Shown piece by piece: positions 34,735 through 45,883 of a stretch of DNA of 64,000 nt. A program made the translations under genes and the position numbers. Positions within the stretch are counted from its first letter, which is position 1. Each line of letters starts with the position of its first letter. This DNA is from Ailurus styani (taxonomy: Eukaryota; Chordata; Mammalia; Carnivora; Ailuridae), in assembly GCA_002007465.1 (NCBI GenBank), contig LNAC01000273.1:1287632-1351631 (forward strand). The letters are read 5' to 3'. The notes below the pieces were generated by a model. That model made no database searches and was not told where the DNA came from. It saw nothing but the letters and a program-made list of their open reading frames with translations.

Positions 34735-34842
34735 CAGGGAACTACAAATTACATCCATCAGCCACATCTGACTCATGTCATGTTTTTGTGTGGTCTGTGA
34801 ATGAAAAATCATTCTTACAATTTTAAGGGGTTGAAAAATATG

Positions 34843-35038
34843 GGGACACCTGGGTGGCTCAGTTGTTAAAAGTGTCTGGCTTCAGCTCAGGTCACGATCC
34901 CAGGGTTCTAAGATGGAGCCCCACATCAGGCTTCCTGCTCAGCGGGAAGCCTGCTTCTCCCTCTCCCACTCCCCCTGCTTGTATTCCCTCTCTCAATCTC
35001 TCTCTCTGTCAAATAAATAAATAAAATCTTTAAAAAAA
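34843..35038 (+). mobile_element. SINEC, first insertion in the hAT element
   Basis: Complete copy with duplication gaaaaatatg at 34833-34842 and 35039-35048. It has a cagttgttaaaagtgtctgg head variant unlike the youngest copies, so it is probably of intermediate age. Confidence 0.94.
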
Positions 35039-35185
35039 GAAAAATATGATGAATACTATTTTGCGGCATATGAAAATAATATGAAATTTGAATTTCAGTT
35101 TCCATAAAAGGAGTTTTCTGTTTTTCTTTATTGATTGTCCTTGGTTGTTTCCTCACAACAAGGGCACAGTTAAAAAGTTGTGATA

Positions 35186-35332
35186 GAGCGGTGCCCAGGT
35201 GGCTGAATTCATTCAACATCTGCCTTCAGCTCAGGTCATGATCCCAGGGTCCTGGGTTTGAGCCCTGCTCTGCCTACTTATGCGCTCTCTCTCTCTCTCT
35301 CTCTGTCAAATAAATAAATAAAATCTTCTTAG
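35186..35332 (+). mobile_element. Internally deleted SINEC, second insertion in the hAT element
   Basis: Only about 147 bases. The head and the gatcccagggtcctgggttt block are followed directly by ctctgcctacttatgcgctc, so the gggagcctgcttcc central block is missing. The perfect duplication aaaagttgtgata (35173-35185, 35333-35345) shows it inserted through the normal route. Confidence 0.93.
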
Positions 35333-35444
35333 AAAAGTTGTGATAATTTTTACCCATTAATTTTTTTACCCAATAATTTTTACCCATTATTCCTACAACA
35401 TATTTATCTGGTCCTTTATAGAAAAAGTTTGTCAAACCCTGGTC

Positions 35445-36000
35445 TTCACCATTTCTTCCTCCTTTTATACTGTACTATTCCAGCAGCATTCAGGGCATGG
35501 AGCCCTTTTCTTTCTATAGGGCTTACATTCCAGGAAGTGAAATAGCAAATCTCCTTTAATGTGATAATTTTCTAAACTTACATGGAGTTTCCTCATCCTT
35601 GGAATTCATCCAGAGAGAAAGCTGCAACAAACTCAAGCACCATGTTTTAACCCTCTTTTAGTCTTCTCCCCTTTTCAAGTCCCTTAAGCCAGCATGAAAG
35701 GTTTTATGCCCCCTCTGTATCACTGTCTTTCTCTGTCACCAAGAAGTCCAATTCTTATGATAGAAAACCTATAGACAAGGTTATTGTCTCTGCTATGAAT
35801 TTACAAATTCAGTTTAAAAGCTCAAAATTTGCTTCTGTGTAAACATTATCCTGAGAACAAGTGTTTGTAGAAAGCAGTTGATTATGTTTAAATTGTGAGT
35901 TAAGAATTATTGGTGTGCAGAGGCCGGGGGGGATTTCCCGAATTTCTTCTTGCAGCTGTTTATTGAATACTAATTGTCTGTTTGCTTGCTTGTTTTTCAC
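35445..36000. other. Unassigned DNA
   Basis: No repeat recognised. The minus-strand frame at 35809-36000 is unsupported. Confidence 0.45.
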
Positions 36001-36001
36001 G

Positions 36002-36190
36002 TACTATGATAAGGGATTTACCTGTGTTTTACTTTATTTGATTATAACAATCCTATAAGTTAGATTCTATTATTACATCATTTCATAAGGAAGGGGACAG
36101 AGATACGGAGATATTAAGTAAGTTGCCAGAACTTGCTTAGTTAATAAATGATGGAGGCAAAACTTGAACCCCTGTTGATATGACTCTGTG
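36002..36190 (-). repeat. MIR, antisense
   Basis: Matches the reversed MIR: caatcctataagttagattc, ggaaggggacagagatacgg, ttaagtaagttgccagaact and gcaaaacttgaacccctgt. Confidence 0.82.
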
Positions 36191-36194
36191 TATG

Positions 36195-36222
36195 TGAGAG
36201 AGAGAGAGACAGACAGAGATAC
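36195..36222. repeat. Short (GA)n repeat
   Basis: gagagagagagagacagacagaga directly follows the MIR. Confidence 0.75.
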
Positions 36223-37245
36223 TCAAAAAGCCTTGTTTAAAATCAGAAAATACGAACTATTATATTACTCTTGGATAAAATTTTTGCTCCCATTGTTATT
36301 GTAAGATGTATTGGGTATATTAAGCAAAGGTATCTAGCACGTTAAAGCATAGTTTTCAATGCCTCCAATATCATTATAATTGTGAAACATTTGAGGATCA
36401 TTTGTTAAAGGCTGTAATTATTCTGAAGTTATTATTGATTTATGCAATAGTGAATTGAAAGGTTGAACACTTCAATTTAGTATGTTCTGTAAAACATAAT
36501 TCTCATGGTGATGATGGTAGTGGTATGATCAGAAATGGCAAAAGGGAAATATGGTGAAATCTATAACCAGGGAGAGTTTCTTATAATCCTGTTTACTAGG
36601 AATGCATTTACATTTCTTTTGTTAATCTATATGAGTTTTTTCCTTCATGCTGATCAGACTTTTGAAAAATATTTTCCTTTCATACATGAAGCTGACTTTT
36701 AAATAATATTTTAGTATTTTAGAGGTTTTGTGAGGGAGCATTTTAGAAATGTTTTGATATCGGATGCTTTCAATAACTACTTAGGCTGAACCCAGGATAA
36801 AATGTTTCCTCAGCATGATTTTCTTGAATTTATAGTTCACAGTTTTCATGCTTTTAGAGAAAATGCGAATAAAGCATTTTTAAACTAAACAAATATCTAT
36901 GTATCTATCTATGTCTATAAATCTGGGTGAAAATATGATCTGCACATAATAGGTAATGCAAATGATTCTTTTATACATATAGAGCTTACTGACATGTACA
37001 TATAAGAATAAGAAAAAATAAACATAAACACACTGATTACAAGGAAAAAAAGGAAAAAAATTACCATTTCCATTAGCGTTTGGCATTGCTAAGAACAGTT
37101 TCCTGGATCATATGTGAGAAATAATAAGACTTTCATATTATAAATGGAAAATAACTGAGAAATTCAAAACTTAATTACTCATTGTGGCTTAATTTGCTTT
37201 CCTACACTGGCATAAAAGATTTGGGGCACACTGCTTTCAAGAGAA
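36223..37245. other. Unassigned AT-rich DNA
   Basis: A small TCTA-type tract lies at 36893-36920. Nothing else is recognised; the minus-strand frame at 36880-37086 is unsupported. Confidence 0.45.
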
Positions 37246-37247
37246 TA

Positions 37248-37942
37248 CCATTGTTATTAATTTCCTAGGGCTGCCATAACAAAATACTATAAACTTGGTG
37301 GCTTAAAAGAATAAAAATTTATTCTCTCACAGTTCTGGAGGCTAGAAGTACAACATCAAATTATTTGCAGGGCTATGCTCTTTTTTAAAGCTTTGGGGGT
37401 GGGGGGTGATCTTTCCTTGTCTCTTCCAGCTTCTGGTTGTTGCTGGTATTCATTCCTTGGCATTTCTTGGATTATAGACTTATCATTCTATCTCTGCTCT
37501 AGGGTTGCATAATATTATTACTGTGTTTGTCTGTCTTTGTCACTGTGTGGGAATGTCCCCTCTTCTTATCAAGACACCAGAAACTAGATTAGGCCTATCT
37601 TTTTTCAATATAACCTCATCCTAACTTTATTATATCTAAAAAGATCCTATTTCCAAATAACATTCACATATACTAGAGGTTAAGACTTCAACATGTTGGG
37701 CGCCTGGGTGGCTCAGTGGGTTAGGCTTCTGCCTTCAGCTCAGGTCATGATCTCAGGGTCCTGGGATTGAGTCCCACATTGGGCTCTCTGCTCAGCAGGG
37801 AGCCTGCTTCCTCCTCTCTCTCTGCCTGCCTCTCTGCCTACTTGTGATCTCTCTCTGTCAAATAAATAAATAAAAATCTTAAAAAAAAAGACTTCAACAT
37901 GTTTTGGGGGGAGGATACAACAGAATTCAATCTGCAGCATAT
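37248..37942 (-). repeat. MLT1 (ERVL-MaLR) LTR, antisense, split by a SINE
   Basis: The reversed LTR runs from cctagggctgccataacaaa, cttggtggcttaaaagaata, ctcacagttctggaggctag, through tcttatcaagacaccagaaa and ataacctcatcctaacttta, to the SINE, then on to gggaggatacaacagaattc and aatctgcagcat. Solo LTR, inactive. Confidence 0.9.
37698..37887 (+). mobile_element. SINEC, young, inserted in the MLT1 LTR
   Basis: Near-consensus copy. The perfect 16-bp duplication aagacttcaacatgtt is at 37682-37697 and 37888-37903. Confidence 0.96.
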
Positions 37943-38129
37943 GTAACACTTAAAAATTATTTCAACCTAGTAATTTTTAAAGGGGTGGTAGACATAGACA
38001 ATTAGGCTGAATATACTACCTGAATAGCAGATCTAGTTCAAATGCATTTACATCACAGTTCATTAGAAATTCAGGTGCCTTGGTTTTCTTATTGAACTTC
38101 TTATTAAGATAATTTTAGGCTACTATTTT

Positions 38130-38740
38130 AAAATATTTTCTTTTAATTAAAGTTATTTTGAAAAATAATACAGAGAGATCTCATTTACCCTTTATGTAGT
38201 TGCCCCTAGTGATAACGCCTCATAAACTATATAATAAAATATCACAGCCAGGGTATTGACATGAATGTAATCCACCCATTTTATTCAGATTTCCCTAGTT
38301 TTGCTTACAGTCATAGAAATGTATCTATTTTGCTCTATTCAATTCTATAGCATGAGTCTGTGTATCCACCATCATAGTTAAGATATGGGACAGTTCTATC
38401 ACACTGAGTATCCATAGTACTGCACTTTTATAATCATAATCATATAAATTATATTATCTTTTCCTGCCCCTACCTTCCCACTCCTAACCCCCTATAATTA
38501 TTAATCAGTTCTCCATTTCAAAAATATTGTCATTTTTAAAAAATTATATAAATGGAATATATAATATGGAAGCTTTTGAGACTAGATTTTTTTGAGTTAG
38601 TGTAATTCTCTGCAGTTCTACCCAAGTTCTTGACTGTTATTAATATTTCATTCTTTTTAATCGCTGAATAGCATTCCATGGTACGTATGTATCAGTTTGT
38701 TGAACCATTCCAGCTCTCCTATTTTCAAAAGTAGAATTTT
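38130..38740 (-). repeat. Old L1 (L1M-type) 3' end, antisense
   Basis: Reversed L1M 3' blocks appear in order: gagagatctcatttaccct, ttattcagatttccctagtt, tcctgcccctaccttcccac, tatataaatggaatatataa, gccttttgag-like tgagactagatttttttgag, ttaatcgctgaatagcattc and catggtacgtatgtatcag. Only the 3' tail region is present. Confidence 0.75.
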
Positions 38741-39550
38741 TTTTTAATTACTCTTTAGAGAGAAATAACTTTTCTGAGTTCATTCCAAATATTTTTATCT
38801 TCATTTTCCAAAGTTCTTAAGTCATTTTATTATAGAATAAATTCTATATATCATACATTTTGTATTGGAATCTAGGATTTTTGTGATGGATTTTAGTGAG
38901 TACTATTTGAAGTTATAGGTTGCTAAACTGTGGAAGATTGAAGAGCAGACCTTTGGGTATTGTTCAGTTTCCTACTCCTCTCTTTCAGGTTATCCTGTAA
39001 TTAATTATTAAATCTAAACAGTATAATGTTAAGTGGTTGTGTGTTAAATAAAATATGTTTATATTATTTCTTATAAGTATGAGAAAAATATACATTAGTT
39101 ACTATTCCATGAAAAAGGACCTCATCTTCATGTAGAACTTAAAAAAATGGTAGTTGTCTTAATCAGATTTTTCCCATGTGCAAAGGAAAAAAAGCTTATA
39201 TAATTAAAATTGGGGAAATAACCAAGTTGTTTTGTAAAAAATGATTGTCCAATAAAATAATACTTGTTATCGCTTATTCTTTTCTCTTTCACATTATTTT
39301 TGGCATCAAAATTGATCTTCTGTTTATGAGAACATAAAAGAAGTTATAATCTATTGAGTTGATTCTGTATCAGAATTCTTTACCCACAGTGTTATTACAG
39401 TTAGTCTTCAAAAAATTTCTATGAGAAAATAATTTTGTTTACTTTTACAGATGTTAAAATGTAAATCCTGAACACGTGTAGAACACAAAGGTGATTAAGA
39501 GCACAGAATTTGAAGTTATACAAATCTGGATTTCAACTTGTTTCTGCTAC
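38741..39550. other. Unassigned AT-rich DNA
   Basis: No gene or repeat recognised. Confidence 0.45.
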
Positions 39551-39552
39551 TG

Positions 39553-40112
39553 CTATTACAAATGACATATCCAATAAAGGGATAGTATCCAAAATATATA
39601 AAGAACTTATACAACTCAACACACACACAAAACAAATAATACAATTTAACAATGGGCAGAAGACATGAAAAGATATTTCTCCAAAAAAGACATCCAGATG
39701 GCCAACAGACACATGTAAAGATGCTCAACATCACTCATCATCAGGGAAATGCAAATCAAAACCACCATGAGATGTCACCTCACATGTGTCATAATGGCAA
39801 AAATAAAAAACACAAGAAAAAATAAGTGTTGGCAAGGTTATAGAGAAAAAAGAAACTTTGTCCTCTATTGGTGGGAATGCAACCTAGCACACCCACTGTG
39901 GAAAACAGTATGGAGGTTCCTTAAAAAATTAAAACTAGAATTACCATATGATCCAGTAATTCCTGCTACTGGGTATTTACCCAAAGAATACAAAAACACT
40001 AATTCAAAAGGATATTTGCATCCTTATGTGTATTGAAGCATTATTTACAGTAGCCAAATATGGAAGCAACTCAAGGATCCATCAATAGATGAATGGATAA
40101 AGAAGATGTGAG

Positions 40113-40161
<49 letters not shown>

Positions 40162-40552
40162 GGAATGCTACTTAGCCATAAAAAAAGAATGAAATCTCAC
40201 CATTTCTAACAATATGGGTGGATCTAGAGAGTATAGTGTTAAGTGAAATAAGTAAGTCAGAGAAAGACAAATACTATATGATTTTACTCATGTGTGGAAT
40301 TTAGGAAACAAATGTGAACAAAGAGAAACAGACAAACCCCAAAATGGATGCTTAAATATAGAGATCAAATTGATGTTTATTAGAGAAGAGGTGGGTAGGG
40401 GAACGGAAGAAATAGGTGAAGGGGATGAAGAGTACACTTACTATGCTGAACGTTGAGTAATATATTGGAATTGTTGAATCACTGTATTATACACCTAAAA
40501 CAAAGATAACACTATATGTTAACTATACCAGAATTAAAATTAAAAACTTTAA
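39553..40552 (+). mobile_element. L1 3' end (ORF2 tail and 3' UTR), sense
   Basis: It starts at caaatgacatatccaataaa and is homologous base by base to the L1 tail at 80-780 of this window: gggcagaagacatgaaaaga, ggccaacagacacatgtaaag, actgtggaaaacagtatgg, gatgaatggataaagaagatg. A long AC array interrupts it at 40115. The 3' UTR continues to gaattaaaattaaaaacttt, where a SINE entered the A-rich tail. The frame is broken; the open piece at 39749-40036 is a remnant of ORF2. Confidence 0.92.
40115..40159. repeat. (AC)n microsatellite grown within L1
   Basis: About 22 pure AC units replace the short TATACACA motif found at this point of L1 ORF2, just before aatggaatgctacttagcc. Confidence 0.96.
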
Positions 40553-40744
40553 GGGGCAACTGGGTGGCTCAGTCATTAAGCATATGCTTTTGGTTCAGGT
40601 CGTGATCCCAGGGTCCTGGGATTGAGCCCCGCATCAGGCTCCCTGCTCAGTGGGAAGCTTCTTCTCCCTCTCCCACTCCCTCTGCTTATATTCCCTCTCT
40701 CACTCTCCCTTCCTCTTTGTCAAATAAATAAATAAAATCTTTAA
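40553..40744 (+). mobile_element. SINEC inserted at the L1 tail
   Basis: Complete, intermediate-age copy; duplication aaaaactttaa at 40542-40552 and 40745-40755. Confidence 0.94.
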
Positions 40745-41044
40745 AAAAACTTTAAAAATATGAAAAAATAAAGACAAAAACATATGCAAGTTACACAAAC
40801 TTTCTTTAATTCTAATTTTCTCATCTGTATCATGGAGCTAACAATATCTATTATATCTTTCATAAATAAGTCATACATATATATATCACACACTCAAGAT
40901 GCTGTCTGGCATGGACTTAGTTCCTGGAATTTAACATAATTATTTAAAAGTATTAATATTTTAAATTAAGTTAAAATTGGTATTATTTAAAAGATAATAG
41001 GTGGAAAGTTACAGAGGACTTTAAGTCTAGGTGTATGTCAGGTT

Positions 41045-41400
41045 CACTGAGTTAGGTTTTGTTGCAATAACAAAATTACTCTAAATCTTGGTAAGTAGAA
41101 ATAGCAAAGGATTGTTTCCTACTATTGCTATATATTCATCTTTTGTTTCTGCTCATCAAGTCACTTTGAAACATCGTTTAATGGTACACACAATATTTTG
41201 AATGTTGCTGGTCACTGTATCATTGCCCCTTAAGAGGAGTCTAATGACTCCTCACTTTTGTTCATATTTCATTGGTAAAATCAAATTACATGACTACATC
41301 TGAAATCAAGGGGCAAAGAAATGTTATCCTATCATGTACCCAGCAAAGAGCACCAGTATTTTTTAACAGAACTAATACCATTTCCTATTACACTATAATA
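41045..41400 (-). repeat. Possible MaLR/MER-type LTR, antisense
   Basis: gttgcaataacaaaattact, catatttcattggtaaaatc, aaattacatgactacatctg and aatcaaggggcaaagaaatg resemble the reversed order of an old LTR. Family assignment is weak. Confidence 0.45.
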
Positions 41401-42550
41401 ACTCCAATTTCTTTATATTTCTCTATTTTTCAGCCTACTAACAAAAAAAATGTGTGAAATTCTCTAATTCCCATATGGAACATTTTGTGGACACTAATAA
41501 AATGATGAGGAAGATGACTTTAAAAGAAAGGAATAAAATGGCATTTTTCTTCCTCACCTCCACATACCTATCCATCTGTTCATTCTTAATACCAACATTG
41601 AGCCTCTAATATATGTTGGGCACTCACTAGATCACTTATCATTCTCCTGTTGTAAACCAGTGGAGATAACTATCATACCACCTAGGTAGAAAAGAGGAAA
41701 TAAAAACTGCAGTCTAATCCCCAATGAAACAAGTGGCAAAAAACAAACAAACAAACAAACAAACAAACAACAAAACCCAAAACATGCAAACAAAAAGCAC
41801 TTATGCTTAGCCAAATCAAATGATGTGAAGTGAGAAAAAAATTAAAAAGTGCTCACTGTTGTCTAACCTGTTCAGCTTCTGAAAATGACATATCCTTGTC
41901 AGGCCTCCTGACAATAAAACAAAGTTTGGAAGTGGAATCTTGCCAAAACTCTGCAACTGAGAGCTAATTAGTATGTTGGCAAAGCTGTCAGATAAGACTT
42001 CATATATACATATATATGTAGGGAAAATATATATATATAGTGGAAAGTAAACGAGGTCTCTAAATTTTAGAGTTAGAGGAATACAATTTTGTGTCACACA
42101 TACTTGTATAAATATTTTTTAACTCACATCTTTGAGAAACTAATAAAAGTTGTTACTCTGATTTGCCACTTACACTTGATAAATGGAGATAAAATGTGCT
42201 CATATAAAATAATCCATTATTTTATTTAAATATATAATATATGCCTAGTTATAGCAACTAGTATAAGTATATACATAAAATATGAACTCTATTCAATGCA
42301 CACAGGCTGGGCTTGATTATTTTACCTCCAAGGGCTTAAATATGAGATTTAAATTACTTGATTGGCAAAGGTGTTGAACATGAGGAAGATGAAGCACATG
42401 CAACTAGGAGTAATAGCACAGATTTTTCTCTTGCTAGCTAAATGTTTTGGGTACCAGCACACAATCACTAACAAATGCAAAAAGACCCTAAGGATGCAAC
42501 TGGGACCACTCTCTACTGACTTTCTAATCACAAATACTTATTCAGTGATT
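41401..42550. other. Unassigned DNA with simple repeats
   Basis: Contains (CAAA)n at 41738-41772 and TA-rich tracts near 42000-42045 and 42220-42290. Opposed open frames at 42349-42531 (minus) and 42362-42583 (plus) show no motifs. Confidence 0.45.
41738..41772. repeat. (CAAA)n simple repeat
   Basis: Seven or eight CAAA units, no SINE body nearby. Confidence 0.85.
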
Positions 42551-42551
42551 A

Positions 42552-42735
42552 CTGCTAGCCTTTCACTTTATATGTATTTTTAATCCATATTTTTCATTCC
42601 ATAACCTCTATGAAATATTAATATCCCAGGTGTAAGGAGGAAGAACCACACTCAGAGAAGTTATGCAGCTTACTCAAGGTCTGAAGTGAGTGGTAATTTG
42701 AATTCAAGTTCTCACGTATGCTTTAATCATGATAG
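42552..42735 (-). repeat. MIR, antisense, diverged
   Basis: ataacctctatgaaatatta, cactcagagaagttatgcag, cttactcaaggtctgaagtg and ggtaatttgaattcaagttc follow the reversed MIR core. Confidence 0.7.
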
Positions 42736-43584
42736 TTTTTGTTCAGTTTCGGGGATGTTCTCAGCCCTTTGCTCCCTCAGAGCTCAGAATTTTTATACAT
42801 GTAGCACCCTCCTCCTTTCCTGGGACCTCACAAACTCCAAAAGTTCCAATTCTCTGAGTTAAACACTGAAGTTAGGAAAAGTTAAACACTGAAGAAGTTT
42901 TTTTTTTGTTTTGTTTTTTTAATATCATCTAGAGATTGCACCAACAGGGAGAATAAAGAATCTCCTAAAAGAGAGGATGACAAAGATTGCCTAGGGAACA
43001 CTGGAGACATCTATCAAAACAACCACCACCCAGTTTACATTTGTACATCAGTGCAGAGTTTAATGATCCTAACTTTTAAGAGTTCTCAGTACTATTTTAT
43101 ATATATATTTTAACTTGATTTTAATAAAAAACCTTCATGGTGTTATAACAGATATTATTTGAATCAGGGCACATCATGATCCGATGTTCACCATATAGCA
43201 GTGTTTTAGGTAGCACAGTGATCCACGTAATATATTTTCTAAGTGTATCAGTTACACTTAAATAACACAAATAACAGGTATCTCATATGGCTGAATCAAT
43301 GTCTGATGTACATTCAAATGAATAGCACTTTGATTCTCAAACGCTTCCTAAATATTACAGATATCTACATGTTCCTGGGAAGAGGGGCAAAGACTCAGAA
43401 CTCCACATAGGAAGTTTCCTAAAATTTCTATTCAGACTTTTGTCCTAATCTTCAATTATTCCAACTTATAGCAGCAGTAAAATAGCTTTTTCTATTTACA
43501 TATGCCACACTCCCTTTATAAATAACCATTACATCATCCTGCACCTCTTCTCTGATCATAGTGGGGTAATCTTGTATAACCTAT
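42736..43584. other. Unassigned DNA
   Basis: A poly-T run lies at 42898-42920 and a duplicated gttaaacactgaag motif at 42859-42895. No gene recognised. Confidence 0.45.
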
Positions 43585-43600
43585 GAATTTGGTGATTCTG

Positions 43601-43803
43601 GGGCACCTGGGTGGCTCAGTGGGTTAAAGCCTCTGCCTTCGGCTCAGGTCATGATCTCACGGTCCTGGGATTGAGCCCCGTGTCGGGCTCCCTGCTCAGC
43701 AGGGAGCCTGCTTCCTCCTCTCTCTCTCTCTGCCTGCCTCTCTGCCTACTTGTAATCTCTATCTCTCAGTCAAATAAATAAATAAAATCTTAAAAAAAAA
43801 AAA
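43601..43803 (+). mobile_element. SINEC, young
   Basis: Full copy with perfect 16-bp duplication gaatttggtgattctg at 43585-43600 and 43804-43819. Confidence 0.96.
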
Positions 43804-43844
43804 GAATTTGGTGATTCTGTAACTTCCATTCTAGTCTCATTTTT

Positions 43845-44035
43845 CTCTATTCCTCAGTTTTCCCATCTGAGAAAAATAACTGATAGATTGATACACACAT
43901 ACATAAAATAATGACTGTTATTTACAGTCATTATTACATTAATTATTATGTTAATTACAAATATTAATATGTACTGTATTTAGCATAGGACAAATGCTAT
44001 GTAAGTGTCAAGTAATATTATTTATCAGATAATAA
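43845..44035 (+). repeat. MIR, sense
   Basis: ctattcctcagttttcccat, ctgagaaaaataactgatag, then tagcataggacaaatgctat and gtaagtgtcaagtaatatta match MIR on the plus strand. The middle is replaced by an AT-rich hairpin-forming stretch. Confidence 0.65.
43907..43935. repeat. 12-bp perfect inverted repeat with 5-nt loop
   Basis: aataatgactgt (43907-43918) and acagtcattatt (43924-43935) are exact reverse complements. Confidence 0.85.
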
Positions 44036-44044
44036 AGAGAAGCC

Positions 44045-44465
44045 CAGGTGATTGCCTAAGAAGTAGAGTTTATTGTATTTAAAATGGGTTTTAAAAAAAT
44101 CTTGCTTTTTATTTGAATCTTAAAATCTCTGTCTTGTCATTGAGGGTGTTTAGATTATTTACTTTTAATGTAATTGTTGATATGTTTGAGTTTAAATCTA
44201 CCATACTGCTCTGTGTTTTCTAATTATCTCAATTATTTGTTTTCTTTTTCCTCTTCTTGTGCCTTCTTTTGGATTAATTTATTTTGTTTTGTTTTTTTTC
44301 TGATTCCCCTTTATATTCTGTGTAGGCTTATAAGCTATAACTCTGTTGTGATAATTCAGTGGTTGCTTTGGGTTTATAGTATACATTTTAAACCTGTCTG
44401 ATAGATGGTATCTTGATTGCTATTTTTTTCTTCTGAACATATTCTGTTTATTTTTTTTGGTACAT
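44045..44465 (-). repeat. L1 fragment, antisense
   Basis: ttgctttttatttgaatctt, tttagattatttacttttaa, ttaaatctaccatactgctc, cttcttttggattaatttat and gggtttatagtatacatttt follow a reversed old-L1 ORF2 region. Both ends are missing. Confidence 0.65.
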
Positions 44466-44780
44466 TTAGGCAGAAAGGTAACTCTAACCGTTATTGTTCC
44501 ATCTTGGCTGAAGCAAAAGTTCTATTGAATATAATTTATCTTACTATTCTTCTCCTAGAATTTTCCTATTTAGATGATACTCCACTGCATTACATTGTAT
44601 AAAGGAAAAATTCAGAAAAAAAATATTCAAATTTCTATCCTCACTCATACCTTTGAAAGAATATAAAACCTACTAATATCATATATGGTTATTCATATCA
44701 ACACTAATTTATATATAGTAAAGGCTAAAAAATAGCTTAAGTAGAAATGAAATGATGAAATGAAATTATTTAAAAATAAT

Positions 44781-44786
44781 TGTGTG

Positions 44787-44826
<40 letters not shown>
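44781..44826. repeat. (TG)n/(AC)n microsatellite
   Basis: A short TGTGTG run followed after TATA by about 17 AC units. Confidence 0.95.
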
Positions 44827-44827
<1 letters not shown>

Positions 44828-44971
44828 TCCCTATGTAGTAATGCCCACACAGCAAAATTCTGATATCAGAATACATTTTTTAAAATATTGGCCACTTGTT
44901 ATCAGTAAGCTATGAATTCTATCAAAATCAATGAAGATGATCAACTGAAATTTGTCACATTATCCAGTATC

Positions 44972-45445
44972 ATAGTCTTCAGTCATATGTAGCTATTGAG
45001 CACTCATGAAATGAGTCCAGTGTGACTAGGGAACTGGATTTTAAAATTTACTTCATTTGTTTTTAAATTTAAATTGTAAAACTGTAAGATTTCAAGTGTG
45101 ATTGGGACCACTTGAGTTTGTGAATCTAACTTTTCAAACTCTAAATTTTATGATGTCTATATACAAATTAATATTTCTGATGAAAATTTAGCTAGATTGA
45201 GACATACCATAAGTGTGAAGTAGACACCATACATTGAAGACATTATAAGGGAAAAAAGATACCTAATTTCTTTCCTTAATATTTTTTTCATATTGATTAC
45301 ATGTTTAAATGATAGCATCCTTTGATATATTGGATTAAATAAAATATAATTTTTTTCATATTTTACTTTTTACTTCTCTTTGATGTAGTTACTAGAAAAT
45401 TTAAAATCACATAGAGCCTATTATATTTTTATTGGATTAGTGTTG
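44972..45445. repeat. hAT-Charlie-like non-autonomous DNA transposon
   Basis: tcatatgtagctattgagca, the middle catatt-gattacatgtttaaatg, gatatattggattaaataaa, gtagttactagaaaatttaa, aatcacatagagcctattat and tttttattggattagtgttg correspond in order to a recalled hAT MER consensus ending in ...tattggacagcgctg. There is no transposase gene. It is heavily diverged. Confidence 0.6.
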
Positions 45446-45659
45446 ATATTAGTAATTATGTTTTTATGTATATATTAAATATTCAATTTATTAAGAAATG
45501 GTTTGAAAAGTCAGCATGTTCTGTGGTTGGCCATAAGTTAAGAGTTTTGAAATATCATAGACTCTCCAATGTAAGAGAAGTCCTACATACTAAGAATTTT
45601 ACTGGAAATGCAGATCTGAAGCCTGTCACTGAATTTTGCTACATAGGCATGCATTTTTA

Positions 45660-45867
45660 TTTTATTTATATTTTTTTAATTTGCTTTTAAATTTATATAT
45701 TTATTTATTTGAGAGAGACAGAGAGAAAGAGAGAGCACGAGAGCATGGCGAGGGGCAGAGGGAGAAGCAGACTCCCCCCTGAGTGGGGAGCCCAAAGATC
45801 CCAGGACTCCGGGATCATGACCTGAGCTAAAAGCAGACACTTAAACAACTGAGCCACACAGGTGCCT
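45660..45867 (-). mobile_element. SINEC, antisense, intermediate age
   Basis: Reversed tail, GA tract, block and head agccacacaggtgcc; duplication taggca(t/c)gcattttta at 45644-45659 and 45868-45883 with one mismatch. Confidence 0.93.
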
Positions 45868-45883
45868 TAGGCACGCATTTTTA

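Larger units (their letters stand above)
34735..35441 (+). repeat. Ancient hAT-type DNA transposon carrying two SINEs
   Basis: It begins cagggaactacaaattaca and ends agaaaaagtttgtcaaaccc-tg, which fits terminal inverted repeats of the cagggg(t)cggcaaac type. The interior (catgtttttgtgtggtctgtg, gaaatttgaatttcagtttcc, aaaggagttttctg, ttatctggtcctttatag) follows a recalled hAT/MER consensus. No transposase gene is present. Two SINEs at 34843 and 35186 split it into three parts. Orientation is assigned arbitrarily. Confidence 0.75.
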
